64,000 nt of DNA from Gracilaria gracilis (Eukaryota; Rhodophyta; Florideophyceae; Gracilariales; Gracilariaceae), in contig JARGSG010000029.1 of assembly GCA_030374805.1 (NCBI GenBank), forward strand, positions 124,001-188,000, in the 5' to 3' direction. The position numbers were made by a program, and so were the translations under genes. Of the stretch, positions 42,332-52,480 are shown piece by piece. The notes under the pieces were generated by a model. That model was not told the DNA's origin. It worked only from the letters and a program-made list of their open reading frames with translations, and ran no database searches. Every line of letters starts with the position of its first letter. The first letter of the stretch is position 1.

Positions 42332-44880
42332 CATCCGTTACTTTGAAATGTGCGGAGCATCTTAGGCTTCTTTCAAGGAACTGTGTGATACTATATGTAG
42401 TAAAGTTGTGGACGAGGCTACTTGCGTTTTCCATGGATAGCGGGAGCCCTGACGTAAACAGACGGTTTCGTAGAGCCATATCTCGTATGGACGCCTTGTT
42501 TTGTCGTTCGATCTTCAAGCGCTCTGTTAATGATGCCATAACCTTTGGGACGTCGGAGAATGGAACATCATCATTCAAAATATAATGTCTGTATCTCGAA
42601 TTAGATGCTTCGCTGTAGCCCGAACCTTGAAAAAAGAAACGATATGGGAGCTTCTGGTCCTTGTAGCATCGCATCAACATCGTAGGGTTGTCGCGATGTA
42701 AGTATTTGTACCACTGGGATAAGCTGTTTCCGTAGTTGTAGAAGTATCTTTGTTCGAATACCGTTCTACGCGCTTCGAACTTATCGATGGTTGTGCTCTT
42801 GCGAAGCACAAACAGGTCCTGCCCCATTTGCGTTGCACAATCGATCCTCCTTATCGATTTACACTAGCGTTCCACATTTGGGCCTTGATTCTTGTTCAGG
42901 TGCCAGTTATCCAGCATTATGAATGATATAGGGAACACTTGTCGTATACCCCCGATGAGTGATGAGCACTGATCAACCGAGAACGAAGATGGTGATATGC
43001 GCATACAGTCCTTGAATCTTTCCAGTACCCACACGAAGCTTATCATTGTCTCGTTTCCTATGTATCCCATAAAAAACGTCATGAAGTTGCCATCATTGTC
43101 TCGACCGTTTATGCTCACGAGCGGAAGATTGAAGCGATTTGCTATCGCCTTGCAATCGACAGACACCCCAGGTACGATGCCGAACCGTTCGTAGTCACGA
43201 ATCCACTCATCGAAACACCAGGCGACATATTGCAGACCATTCCCATGGTCTGTACGACAGTAAATTTTGTGCCTGGGGTTCTCCGATTGTAGCTGAAGGA
43301 GATTCTGGTACCGCCTTAGACACTCATTTTGTCTCGGGTATTCAGTGTCGTATGTGTATTTCAAACGTTTCCGGAATAGATTTCTGTCAATCATCACACC
43401 GTACTTCACTTCGATAAGTTTGAATACGACATTGTACTGTAGATGAAGAGTGTTACGCAAATGTTTAGCATCGCGCTGCATCGCCGGAGTGAGCTTACGT
43501 CGTAAAGCGCTGTTTCTTGGTGGATGATTTTGCTGAGCTTTTGCAAATTCGGGGCAGAACACAAACTTCTGCGTACCAAACTGAGACACCCGAACTCTCC
43601 TAACTTTCAACGTATATGGGCATTTATAGTACTCGTCATACATCATGGAGCACTTGAGATACCCTCGTGAGAGCACCTTCGCACCATTCTCCTCTCTGTA
43701 CTTTGAATCCCTGGTAAATAAGCTGAAACCGAAACATTCCGCCATGTGCTGTATATGTTGAAGCACGTCATGGTGGATACTCGCATCCATCTGATCTAGA
43801 TAGGCTACGATTCCCTGACGTACACACTCCTCCGTCGTGTACCCCTCGCTAGACCTGGTTGTGTCATCCGTGTTTAATGACGACGGAGGACCAGAAGCTC
43901 CCGCGTCAGAAACACTTTCCTCAACAACGACGCCATGTGCTTCCTCGTCAGTAGAAGGATGGAAGAGATCCAATGATTCACAGACATCCTAGATGTAGAG
44001 CAAGTTAGAATGTAAATTGTATAGCATTCGCAAATTGTGCCCGCGATAGTCTTACCTCATGGTTCCTATTGTTTTCGTTGACACGTTCGGTTACGTCAAT
44101 GACGGAGCGGTCTTCGGGAATCATCTCATCATTTCCCTTAACACGGTCTGTCACGTCAATGACGGAGCTGTCTTCGGAGGCAGGCTGCTCAGTAGCCACA
44201 AGTCCTTCAGTTTGAACGATAGGGAGCGGTGATCGTCCAATGCCATTGTCCTCCACACATATTATCTCCTGAACACCTTCTGTTCTGAATTGATTCGGCA
44301 TATACTCACCATTGTCCTGAACTCTCCCCATGTTGGGCAGCCATTCACTTGCGGCTGGCCGAGAAGGGGTGCTTGCCATAAAATCTTCCAGATCCGAGTC
44401 CATTCCACTTTCGAGCACCCGCGGATCTCTGGTCTGTTGATGGTGCGGCGGAGTAGGCGGTGTAAAGTTGATAAACGGGATTCGCATTCCCGATGGTGTG
44501 CTCTTCATGATTATAGCTCGAACTGCAGTCTTTCGCTTGCACTTGTTACCTCTACTGTCTGGGGTCAAACGCTCATGGTTATGGCCATTCATTCCCAATA
44601 CGATCCATCCCTTCTCGTTTCGAAGGGCTTTCGCCATATATGCTGCCCTACAGCCACACCCAGGGTGATTTTTCTTGTAACGTAGACATCGTAGCCGTGC
44701 ATTCGGACCATATTCACGCGACTTGGTGACCTTCTCACAAAACTGAACGCCATATTCATACCCTTCCGACTCGCAGAGGTTATAAACGTATTGGGGAAGG
44801 TCCAGAATAGTCCAAGATGTACATTTGTTTTGAGGAGCGGCTCCAAGAGATTGAAATTCATTGATAGCTCGGAAGTGTGC
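42332..44880 (-). pseudogene. MULE transposase, N-terminal and catalytic part
   Basis: The N-terminal part in one frame (about 44880-44056) carries a FLYWCH/FAR1-like finger (CLRYKKNHPGCGCRAAY, GMNGHNHE). A 67-nt intron follows (43989-44055), and then the catalytic domain. The first Asp is in VSVDCKAIANRFNLPLV, the second in FSVDQCSSLIGGIRQVFP, and LDNWHLNKN is the CxWHxxKN-like block. TAG at 42864-42866 interrupts the frame, which stays open to the Gy2 insertion at 42331. The C-terminus is at 30113-31136. It would cut and join MULE ends. It is now inactive through the stop and the insertion. Confidence 0.88.
43989..44055 (-). other. Spliceosomal intron in MULE transposase gene, 67 nt
   Basis: On the - strand GAG|GTAAGA opens it, TTCTAAC is a branch-point candidate about 18 nt before the end, and ACATCTAG|GATG closes it. 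Removing it joins NNRNHE to DVCESLDLFHP in phase 0, linking the finger domain to the catalytic domain. Confidence 0.75.
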
Positions 44881-45171
44881 AGTATCTCCCTCAGCTTTTC
44901 ATCCCTTCTCTTCGTCAGTACCTGCACCTGTACCTCCCTTAGCTGGTGCTCCCTTCTTCGGTATCGCGACAACAGATCATCCCTTTCGCGTCTCATACCG
45001 TTTCTGACGTTCATCAATCTCGAGATCCTCTGTTTCTGTGCTCCCATGGGAACGGGAGCTCACATTCACGTCCTCCCTCTGCTCCAGCTCCCCCTTCGAG
45101 CCTCTCTCATGGCGACGCAGGTAGATCTTCTCGCGGCCCTCCATATGCATTTGTGACAGCGCAAACTCATT

Positions 45172-46403
45172 TCATATGGGAAGGATATGTGTCACGGGCA
45201 TCACCATACGTATCCTGGCCTCTGCACACGCCCACCGAAACTTCTCCGTTAGTTTTGGAGAATGACCACGGACGAACGAGTCCTTCGGCAGGACTCCTCG
45301 CGTTCGAGCGAAGTGGGCCATCGTCGATACCACGTACGCACCGCAACTGTAACTGTCAGTCTGTCCGCAGTAGCCTAGAACATCAAGCATATAGTTCTCC
45401 TCTCTCAAATTCCAGACTCGCCGAGAGCATGATCTGCGATTGCCATAACGAGCGATCTACACTGGTTTGGGCACGCAACCCGCAGACTGTCTCCCCAGTA
45501 TATCTCCCAGTTGCGTTCTTCAGTTCGGCGACAAACAAATACGCCCCAATGATCCTTGTTAACATTAACTGGTACTACTATTGTTGATACAGAAATAGGA
45601 CTCGGGTACAGCTTTTCATTGAACCGCTTTTTGAACCTTTTCAATATCTCCAGTTGCTCATCTGGTGGCTGCTTATAAAATATGCTAGATATGTCTGCCA
45701 ACCGACAACCTGTGTCTCCCGGTACCAGAACAACGCCACACTGAGGCTCTAGCTCGAGGATTCCTGGGGTAAGCAAAACACTGCAAAACAAGCGTTGTCT
45801 TACACAGGAAGATACAAGATTATTCCCAGCAACCACCCCATCTTTAGTTGACTTCCACTGCTCGGTAATCAAGTAGAACCACAGACCTTTGAGCTCTCGA
45901 AAACCCGTCCGATCCTTTCTATTAAACGCAATAGAGGTGTTTTTCTTCACAGATTTGAGAAAAGAAGAAAGATTTTGCACCATTTCTCGTATAGTGTGCT
46001 TTTCGTTGGCTCTAAGCTCCCGTTCACAATCTTGTTTAGATTTTTTAAGCTCTTCTACAGATTTACATGGATTTTTATTAGCCTCCATTTCATCACCAGA
46101 ATCGGCGTTCCGTGGATCCAGAAAAGACACGACAAGGGAGTAGAAAGGATCTTCCGCCGGGTATCTTACGGAAACGTCTGTGTTTGATCTGAAGGTTATC
46201 ATTTTGACAAATTCGTTCGTAGAGGGTCGACGGAGATAGAAGTTTTGCACCTCATCCGGCAGGGCCGGGGCTTCTGTGTATCGGACTTGGCGCCACCGTG
46301 TATCGGCCTTGTCGAAATGCGCGCGCTTTTTGTTCAGAACGTTTATCTCAGATATTGGGCGCGCGCTCTTTACTGTCATGCACGTTGTCGGGCGATGGAC
46401 CAA
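45172..46403 (-). pseudogene. ULP1-like (C48) cysteine protease of the MULE
   Basis: The frame at 45405-46403 carries the catalytic His in NKDHWGVFV and Asp in IYWGDSL. After a one-base shift near 45408 the other frame carries Gln and Cys in LGYCGQTDSYSCGAYVV. All four ULP1 residues are therefore present, in the family order H, D, Q, C. C48 proteases cleave SUMO-type conjugates, and transposon-borne copies are known in plant MULEs. The N-terminal half is unrecognised and Lys-rich. The ORF begins at the inner edge of the terminal repeat. The frameshift probably inactivates it; no splice sites fit. Confidence 0.85.
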
Positions 46404-46573
46404 TGAAAGGCGGAGCTAGGGAGGGTCTACTGACTTGGCGGTCAATAACTGGCCAGGGAGGATCTGGGTGACGCTTGGGGCTGTAGGGAGGATCCTGCCA
46501 TAACTGTTACATATAGGCGTAGGTTCTGGGCGTTTATTCTACGACCTGTACAGTGCGTAGATTCTCCGCCCCC

Positions 46574-46633
46574 CCTTTGAGGCGCCCTATCAGTATGAGC
46601 TCGGGCGCGGCTCTGCACCAGAGGCGCGCCTAG
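46574..46633 (+). repeat. Copia C 3' LTR, middle part
   Basis: CTTTGAGGCGCCCTATCAGT and GAGCTCGGG match 21151-21180 of the 5' LTR. The segment begins with the second copy of the MULE target duplication and ends at the piggyBac insertion. Confidence 0.85.
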
Positions 46634-46724
46634 TGTCTATCGGACCAACGCGTTGACCTCATATGAGGTCAGCCCATTGAGAGAGTAAAATAAACCAAAA
46701 AATTACATTCCGGACCTATAATGC

Positions 46725-46756
46725 GGACTTTTCAAATTTCAAAATTTGAAAAGTCC
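46725..46756. repeat. 15-bp-stem hairpin inside piggyBac-like element
   Basis: GGACTTTTCAAATTT pairs perfectly with AAATTTGAAAAGTCC across two bases. It is near the 3' end of the transposon, past the transposase stop. Confidence 0.7.
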
Positions 46757-47164
46757 TTGAACAGTCGTTTAAGTAGTAGTCTGTAGGGCAAAACGGCCAG
46801 TAATCACAGCTCAGTAGTTAAGATATCCTATGTGAGCAAATTAAACGTGAGTTCAAACCTCGCTGAGTTTATTAAAACTCGAAAACTCCTTATGGAGCTC
46901 GACTAATTCTAGTAATATGTTTACACTAAGAACGTTTTCAACACCCACTTGAACAACAGACAGAACACGGTGACATCTGTTAAAGAGGCAGTTTCGTCAG
47001 AGTGTAAACATTATCTGGCATGTTCTATTACGCGGATTGAATTAGTAGGGGGCTTAAGGCTAATGAACTCTTGTTGATAATGTGATTCTTTATGTGTTTT
47101 TATTCAATATCAGCGCTTGTTTACTTCTATGTTGACGTTGTTGTTGACAACAGATGTGCTTCAA

Positions 47165-48901
47165 TTACTTTTTAACACCGTGACGTAACTCAATGTGGTT
47201 CTTAAAGCAGTCCCTTCCTGTACCAGTGTGACATAAATACACTTCAGATTTCAAAGATGTATAGCATTCAGAACATAAAAACTTAGATTTCATATTTCCT
47301 TTGCACACTTTGCATCGTCCTTGATATGAAGACTTCGTAATCATTCCATCCTTAGTTTTTCTCTTACGATTAGTCTGCATAAGATGCACACCAGTTTCTG
47401 TAGGTTTCGGAATATCATCTTCTATTTCCATTTGTTCTTCATCTCGAGTCATCAAAGCGGTCCGGTCCCACGTATTAGTGATAAGCTCGTCAGCCAGCTT
47501 CGAATAGAAGTTATATGGAGAGAATAACTTTCGCATACCATTACCAGCCTTGTAAAGCATCCACGCATCAACCATACAAATGGATAGTAAAGATGAAATC
47601 ACACGGAACGACCAATCCTTGACCTCGACTTTATTCTCCAGTTTTAATTCATCTTGGCGGCATCTGTTGTGTCTGTCAATCATTGAACACGTTTTATAGT
47701 ATTCCTCACAAACCTCTGGTATCGGTACTTCAAGTTCAACTTTCCTTGAAACATTTCCTTGTCGTCTCCATCTTTGTCGGATAATTGGGTTTCCAGGGTT
47801 CACCGTGTTGCATGTTGATATAAAATACCTTCGTTCCCTATCGAACCACATTACCGCCATTAGATCCGTATTCAAACCGTTCCCCTTCGAAACCATTGAA
47901 ACAAAATCTCCACGATTCTCTAAAGTCTTCTCTGATAAATGCTTCATAGGAAATTGACGCGTTGCATTCTTGATAACCCCAGTAAAGCGCAGTTCTTTTT
48001 CCAGAAGAGCATTAGCTGTTTTCACAGATGCAAAAAAAGAATCTGCACAGACATGGCGTCCAGACCCAAACCATGGCTGGACTAATCGAAGTAAAATCGC
48101 AGTTCCATGAGTATGTTCTGTATCAAAATCCTGATCAGGGGCTTCAGATCCCATATTGAGCTCAATATTTAGCATGATACCACTTATACCGCAGCAAACG
48201 GTTTTCATTTCCAAACCGTTTTCTGGTTTTCGATCCAGCGCGGTGTAATGTGGGAGCCCTACATCAATCCAGTCTCCCCCAAGCCCATACCAACGTGACA
48301 TACTCTCATCAACGCATAAAGCACGTGAAGGTGTCACGAAAGAACGGCGGTGATCATTGATGGCTTTCACGAAATCAGTGACTAAATTCCAGCGAGCCGT
48401 GCCATAATCCTCTTGAGCAGCGTTACCACTAAAACAAATACAACGCCTTAGAGTTTCAAACCTATTTCGTGACATTGCTTCACCAATCACAGGCTGAGAG
48501 ATAAACCTGGATGCTGGTTTTGAACCCCAAAGATCTCTTCTATTGAAAAACTCCAGCCTGGTTATTAAAACAATCACGCCAAAGAACCTTAAAAGCTCTC
48601 CACCAATCGTCGAAGAGGCGCCATCATTTTCCAAGTTCTTGTTTGTCTTCTCCACAATAGTCTTCAGATGTCTGATGGGGAACATCCATAAAAAATAGTC
48701 AATGAATGTCATCGTACCCGGGCAATGACGCGGTGAGATAAAATCTCCGGCTGGGCCAATAAACTTCCACGGCTGCAATTGCATGCATCCATTGATAGGG
48801 CTACAAATTGCCCCCGTGTTCCGCGCACGATCATGCACAGTCACTGACTGGTCGGAAGAGGGTGGTTGTGATACGGGATCCGCCTCCTGCAAATTTTGCA
48901 C
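47165..48901 (-). CDS. piggyBac-like transposase
   Basis: A 578-residue uninterrupted ORF of the DDE_Tnp_1_7 (piggyBac) type. Catalytic Asp residues fit D198 (LCVDESMSRW), D287 (HVCADSFF) and D409 (MIDRHNRCRQD). Family blocks include DFISPRHCPG near residue 55, GLEMKTVCCG and YYKTCSMIDR. A C-terminal Cys-rich finger (CKVCKG, FLCSECY, CHTGTGRDCF, then H; about residues 530-575) is the usual end-binding domain. The length is normal for the family. The protein would excise and reinsert the element. No lesion is visible, which makes it the youngest-looking DNA transposon here. Confidence 0.93.
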   Translation of the reverse strand: MQNLQEADPVSQPPSSDQSVTVHDRARNTGAICSPINGCMQLQPWKFIGPAGDFISPRHCPGTMTFIDYFLWMFPIRHLKTIVEKTNKNLENDGASSTIGGELLRFFGVIVLITRLEFFNRRDLWGSKPASRFISQPVIGEAMSRNRFETLRRCICFSGNAAQEDYGTARWNLVTDFVKAINDHRRSFVTPSRALCVDESMSRWYGLGGDWIDVGLPHYTALDRKPENGLEMKTVCCGISGIMLNIELNMGSEAPDQDFDTEHTHGTAILLRLVQPWFGSGRHVCADSFFASVKTANALLEKELRFTGVIKNATRQFPMKHLSEKTLENRGDFVSMVSKGNGLNTDLMAVMWFDRERRYFISTCNTVNPGNPIIRQRWRRQGNVSRKVELEVPIPEVCEEYYKTCSMIDRHNRCRQDELKLENKVEVKDWSFRVISSLLSICMVDAWMLYKAGNGMRKLFSPYNFYSKLADELITNTWDRTALMTRDEEQMEIEDDIPKPTETGVHLMQTNRKRKTKDGMITKSSYQGRCKVCKGNMKSKFLCSECYTSLKSEVYLCHTGTGRDCFKNHIELRHGVKK

Positions 48902-49459
48902 TTGTGCTCCTTCATTCGGCTGATTGTCAACATTATGGGCCGGTAACGGTAGTACAACTGCTGTGTCAACATTATTATTTTGTGGACTGTTAAGGAGACC
49001 ATCACCAACTTTTACACTGCAAAGAGGAAGAGTACACTCTTTTTGGCGGTTTGGGAGGTCAAATCAAATAGTGAGAAATGTACAGTTTCGGCCGTTGAAA
49101 AGTCGAATGTCAACTTTTGTCACTGTTCCGGAAACAGTTTTTGTCTTCCAAAGAGATTTAAAGTAACGTTTGCTTTTTGACTCACAAACTACAAGGCGGG
49201 CACGACTGTGGACTTTGTTACCAACGGTACGACGAGGGTCTGTTGACGGGGCCATTGTGTACAGATTGTGTTGACGTTTGTGAAAGAATGCTCTAGCTTG
49301 GTTGCTGTGTACATGTCATGGGCGACTTTGGTTAACGCCATCAAAGGGAGGACGACGGAGGTGAGGACAAAGTGTTTCTTTTTGAAAAAGTGAAAACTTT
49401 TACTTAAAATTTATGTGAGTAAAAACTGACCTCATATGAGGTCAGTTGTCAAATAGACA

Positions 49460-49652
49460 CTAGGGAATGGAAGAACAATAGATGCCCGAGACCCAAAACA
49501 AGCTGCGAGTGTCTCGGGGGGAGCCAGCGGAGAGCGAGAGAACTCTCCTTTGTTTGCTGGTCCTGTCTCCCGTCCACTTCTTCCCACTCGGTCCGAAGCT
49601 TCCAACGGCGCGCTACTCACTACCACGCGATTGAATCTGCTTCCCCACCCGC
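49460..49652 (+). repeat. Copia C 3' LTR, distal part, and right target duplication
   Basis: GGAAGAACAATAGATGCCCG to GCTTCCCCA matches 21210-21385. CCCGC at 49648-49652 repeats 21055-21059, closing the copia C insertion. Confidence 0.9.
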
Positions 49653-50205
49653 AATGGGTAAACTTACGATCATCGACAGCGGAGTAGAGCTACACCCCAC
49701 CCACCTCACTCGACCCACGCCCCTCATGCAACCACTGCAAACAGAAGCATTAGCGGACCAGATGCAGCCACCATGGAATCGTCATGATCAACAGCACGAC
49801 TAATAAGCCGCTCCAAACAAAATATGTGGAGACTGCATATTATGCAGTCTCCAATCCCTCAATCAAACCGAGTGTTCTCTCCGTCAAATGATCTCGAGCG
49901 TCGTTATGGACTCATCATGTTCACAGCCATGACGGTTACATTACAGACATGCTCAACAAGGCAGCAGTTGTAGCTACAGCACCATGGCACCCTAGTCAAT
50001 ACCTGCTTCAACGACACAGTAGAACACCTTCCGCAAGCTTAGACAGCACGAACGGCACTGCATGGCGGTGATGGTTTGGGCTTCGGCATTCTATTAGCTG
50101 GAAAGCATCTACTACGGCTAATGGATGCGTCAGGAAGCGCTCAACGTCTAAAGAAGAAGATACATGCGTTCTATTGTTTGGATTCATCCAAACCATTGTT
50201 TTGGA
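49653..50205. other. Host flank, no gene seen
   Basis: This is host sequence right of the copia C insertion. The only notable structure is a perfect 12-bp inverted repeat with a one-base loop at 49828-49852 (GGAGACTGCATA / TATGCAGTCTCC). No ORF is supported. Confidence 0.5.
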
Positions 50206-50491
50206 TTATCGTTTACTGCTGTACTTAACAGAATCAAAGGCCACGGCCAGATTGGTAAAAGAAGCCAAGCTTGCAGGTGCGTCAAGATGAAAAACCTGTT
50301 GTGCCGAGCCACAGACGGTGGTGTTGCGAGTCGCTGGAGCGGGCTCGAGCTCCAGTTTGCTCCAGCCCCATGGACAGGGCGGTGGCGCCCACACGCGCAG
50401 CGTCTTGTGATGCGAAGCCGACGCCACCCGATTGCCGTCCGCGGACATGGAAACGCACCAGACCCTCGTGCCCGTACAACGGCTTGCACAA
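50206..50491 (-). pseudogene. WD40-repeat gene fragment
   Basis: The - strand reads LCKPLYGHEGLVRF in one frame. After a one- or two-base shift near 50448 it reads MSADGNRVASASHHKTLRVW, which together make one canonical WD repeat (GH...DG..ASAS...L.VW). No second clear repeat is visible on either side. It is probably a broken copy or the end of a degenerate WD40 gene. WD40 propellers are interaction scaffolds. Gene limits are unknown. Confidence 0.5.
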
Positions 50492-51131
50492 GATACTTAA
50501 TACGCTTCCACGCGCTGCGCTATGAACATAGAACAGTGATGACCGTGACGGCCTATGGCCGTCAAAAGCAGCGATGAAGCTAAACTACCACTATGAACCC
50601 CAAGGCACAGGACCACGAGGCAATCCTGGTTCTCTTTGGCGACGCGAATGGGCTCCCAGCTGGTGCGCGAGCGGAAGCCGACGCTCATGCGCACAGGGGC
50701 GTCATCTGGTTGGCGGCGGATGTTGGCGACCCTGCGCTTGGTGCTGCGCAAGTTCTCTAAGGCGCCTGCACTCGAGGTGCGGCGAGAACCAGTGGTGCAG
50801 CCTGCGTAAAGGCAGGTATCTCGGATGCTTGGGCGGGAATGAATCGCTGGCGGCAACTGGCCGTCGACGGCTCGGAGGTGCGGACTTGGGTGGCCGCGGA
50901 TGGAAGGAGGACAGCGGCGAGTGGGCGGCAGCGGCAACGGCAGGCGGCGGGGACGATGACTCACGACGCACGGGCAACATATCTCAAGTGATACTCGACG
51001 ACGGGCGGGATTGCACCGCCAAGGACAAGACGCGCGCAATAAACTGCCACACTTCAAGTGGCGCCGCCAGCACACGCCGCGACGCGCGTGCGCTGCATCT
51101 CGGACTTTGAGATTACGAGAGATAGAAGCGG
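50492..51131. other. GC-rich interval, no supported gene
   Basis: Several overlapping ORFs run on both strands (for example 50497-51213 -), driven by high GC. The translations are Arg/Pro/His-rich without recognisable domains. Part may be upstream WD40 sequence in broken frames. Confidence 0.45.
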
Positions 51132-51869
51132 TCAGCGTCTGCTGCGGGCCGTCACCATGTCTACTTGCGCTTCCGCAACAGGGCAAAGGGACTCGAAGCA
51201 CGCCTTCGCGCAAGGCACAAGCGCCTCACGTCCCGCGCATGACACGGCGCACTGGTCGAACTGCGGCTTAGCGCACGACGCCCCAATCACGAAACAGTTG
51301 TGCAGCCCACAGCGCATGAAGCAGCGCCAGCGCGGCTCTGCGTCGCTCGGTGGCGCGCCAACGCAGTCGGCGCTGCACGCCTCGAGCGGCGGCATGTGGC
51401 ACGCGTAGTTGAACGAGTGGGGGCCAGCCGGGTGTCCGAGCGGTCCGGAAAAGAAGGCGTTGCTGCCGTAATGATGATGGTGGTGATGTTCGTGATGGTG
51501 AGGGTGATGATGTCCATCGTGATGATGGCCGTCATGGTGATGATACTCGGACTCGTACTGAGCGCCGACGCCGCCCGCCTGCTCGTCTGCGCGTGCGGCC
51601 CAGTGCGCACTCTTTGACGGCACGCGCGCAAGCACGCCGTCGCGGGAGCGCATGTCCACTGCGGTGCGCGGCAGAGCGGGCGAGCGCTCGCGTGGTGTGC
51701 CGGCGAGAGGGCCCAGAAGGAGGAAGGAAAGAGCGGTGAGCAAAGCGGCGCAGAGCAAGACGGTGCGACGGCGAGGCGCGTTGCACGAAGCTGCGCGCGG
51801 GGCGATGGACGGGTGCGCCTTGGGGGAGGACGAAGACGCTGCGGGCGGCACTGTGCCGTAGTTGTTCAT
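51132..51869 (-). CDS. Anchored His-rich, CX3C-rich protein
   Basis: 245 residues. A basic patch (RRR, 33-35) precedes a hydrophobic segment (TVLLCAALLTALSFLLLG, 36-53), giving a type II signal anchor or signal peptide. A His-rich run (110-133, HHHDGHHHDGHHHPHHH) could bind metal. The C-terminal domain has 12 Cys, including four CX3C pairs (C165/C169, C183/C187, C207/C211, C220/C224), which predicts disulfides or metal binding. I do not recognise a family. The hydrophobic anchor points to the secretory route, where disulfides would form. The CX3C spacing recalls twin-CX3C mitochondrial proteins, but the anchor argues against that. Single exon, high GC. Confidence 0.7.
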   Translation of the reverse strand: MNNYGTVPPAASSSSPKAHPSIAPRAASCNAPRRRTVLLCAALLTALSFLLLGPLAGTPRERSPALPRTAVDMRSRDGVLARVPSKSAHWAARADEQAGGVGAQYESEYHHHDGHHHDGHHHPHHHEHHHHHHYGSNAFFSGPLGHPAGPHSFNYACHMPPLEACSADCVGAPPSDAEPRWRCFMRCGLHNCFVIGASCAKPQFDQCAVSCAGREALVPCAKACFESLCPVAEAQVDMVTARSRR

Positions 51870-52480
51870 CGCGGGCGAACGTAAGGGAGAGAGTTTGAGG
51901 GCGAGAGAGAGAGAGAGAGATACGAGTTGGCGCTACCGGAGGTGAGTAGAGTTATCTACAACGGTAAACTTTGTCTAGATGTTCGTGCGGGTCTCGTTCG
52001 TTCGTTCTCGAGTTGAATTGTGCGGGGGCGCCTTGGGTCCAAAGGCTTGGGAGATGCGGAGCTGCTCCAATCATGTGCCATAGCATGCCACATAACATGT
52101 AGCGAGCAGCCTTACAGCTAATCATGTACGTGTACTGCCACATTCCCTTTGTACGTACAACCGCTTTGCTGACAGTGGCAGATGTGCGCGTTGGCCACGG
52201 GCACCGCGTGTGCTCGTGTTCACGTTGTCATGGGCTTGTATCACCCAAGATCTTCGGCGTTTTTACCCGACCACCGGACGACGTCTTTCACCGGATCTAT
52301 CGTAGGCCTCAGCTTGAACCAGCGCTATCTACAGATGGTCTAACGCTTGTGAAAGGTGCAAGCCTTGCGTCTTGAGATTGAGCCATGCTGCTCCTTTACG
52401 TCTTCTGCGTCTATGTGCCCACTTCCGAACCATCACCGCCATTACCCCGGTGGTCTGGTTTGACGCCACCCCAACCTCGT
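51870..52480. other. Intergenic between His-rich and CBM20 genes
   Basis: Upstream of the His-rich gene and downstream of the CBM20 gene (both - strand). It contains a GA microsatellite at about 51902-51920. No ORF is supported. Confidence 0.5.

Larger units (their letters stand above)
28781..46573 (-). mobile_element. MULE (Mutator-like) transposon with ULP1 protease gene
   Basis: Terminal inverted repeats of 175 bp (28781-28955 and 46399-46573, starting GGGG.CGGAGAATCTACGCA) bound it. CCTTTGAGGCG (28770-28780 and 46574-46584) is the target duplication, 11 bp as usual for Mutator. It encodes a ULP1-like protease and a MULE transposase. Without the inserted Gy2 it is about 6.6 kb. It sits in the copia C 3' LTR: the LTR sequence resumes directly after the second duplication. 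Linked ULP1 genes are known in some plant MULE families. Confidence 0.92.
46634..49459 (-). mobile_element. piggyBac-like transposon, apparently intact
   Basis: Both ends carry CTAGTGTCTAT and its inverse (46630-46640 and 49453-49463). Inside each end is the same perfect 18-bp palindrome TGACCTCATATGAGGTCA (46654-46671 and 49427-49444). If CTAG is the duplicated target, the element is 2826 bp. If the terminal repeat includes CCTAG, it is 46629-49464. The transposase ORF is uninterrupted. It lies in the copia C 3' LTR, whose sequence resumes at 49464. Confidence 0.9.
21060..49647 (+). mobile_element. Copia C: Ty1/copia element with nested insertions
   Basis: 5' LTR 21060-21385, gag, protease-integrase-RT-RNase H, antisense ORF, PPT 28186-28194 and a 3' LTR starting at 28195. 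The 3' LTR is spread over 28195-28230, 28649-28780, 46574-46633 and 49460-49647 by three insertions: a solo LTR, a MULE and a piggyBac-like element. Removing them leaves about 7.5 kb. The last LTR base and the CCCGC duplication at 49648-49652 match the left side. Coding regions are frameshifted, so the element is dead. The pieces of the 3' LTR match the 5' LTR in order. Confidence 0.9.

Noticed and set aside
46808-46858. tRNA-like stretch with A-box (AGCTCAGTAG) and B-box (AGTTCAAACCT) motifs inside the piggyBac-like element
   Set aside because: The T arm pairs, but the acceptor and D stems do not, and no anticodon arm forms. Probably chance or a very old tRNA-derived piece.
50497-51213. 238-codon ORF on the - strand
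   Set aside because: GC-driven, Arg/Pro/Cys-rich translation without domains. It overlaps the start-side of the convincing His-rich gene and the WD40 fragment in other frames.
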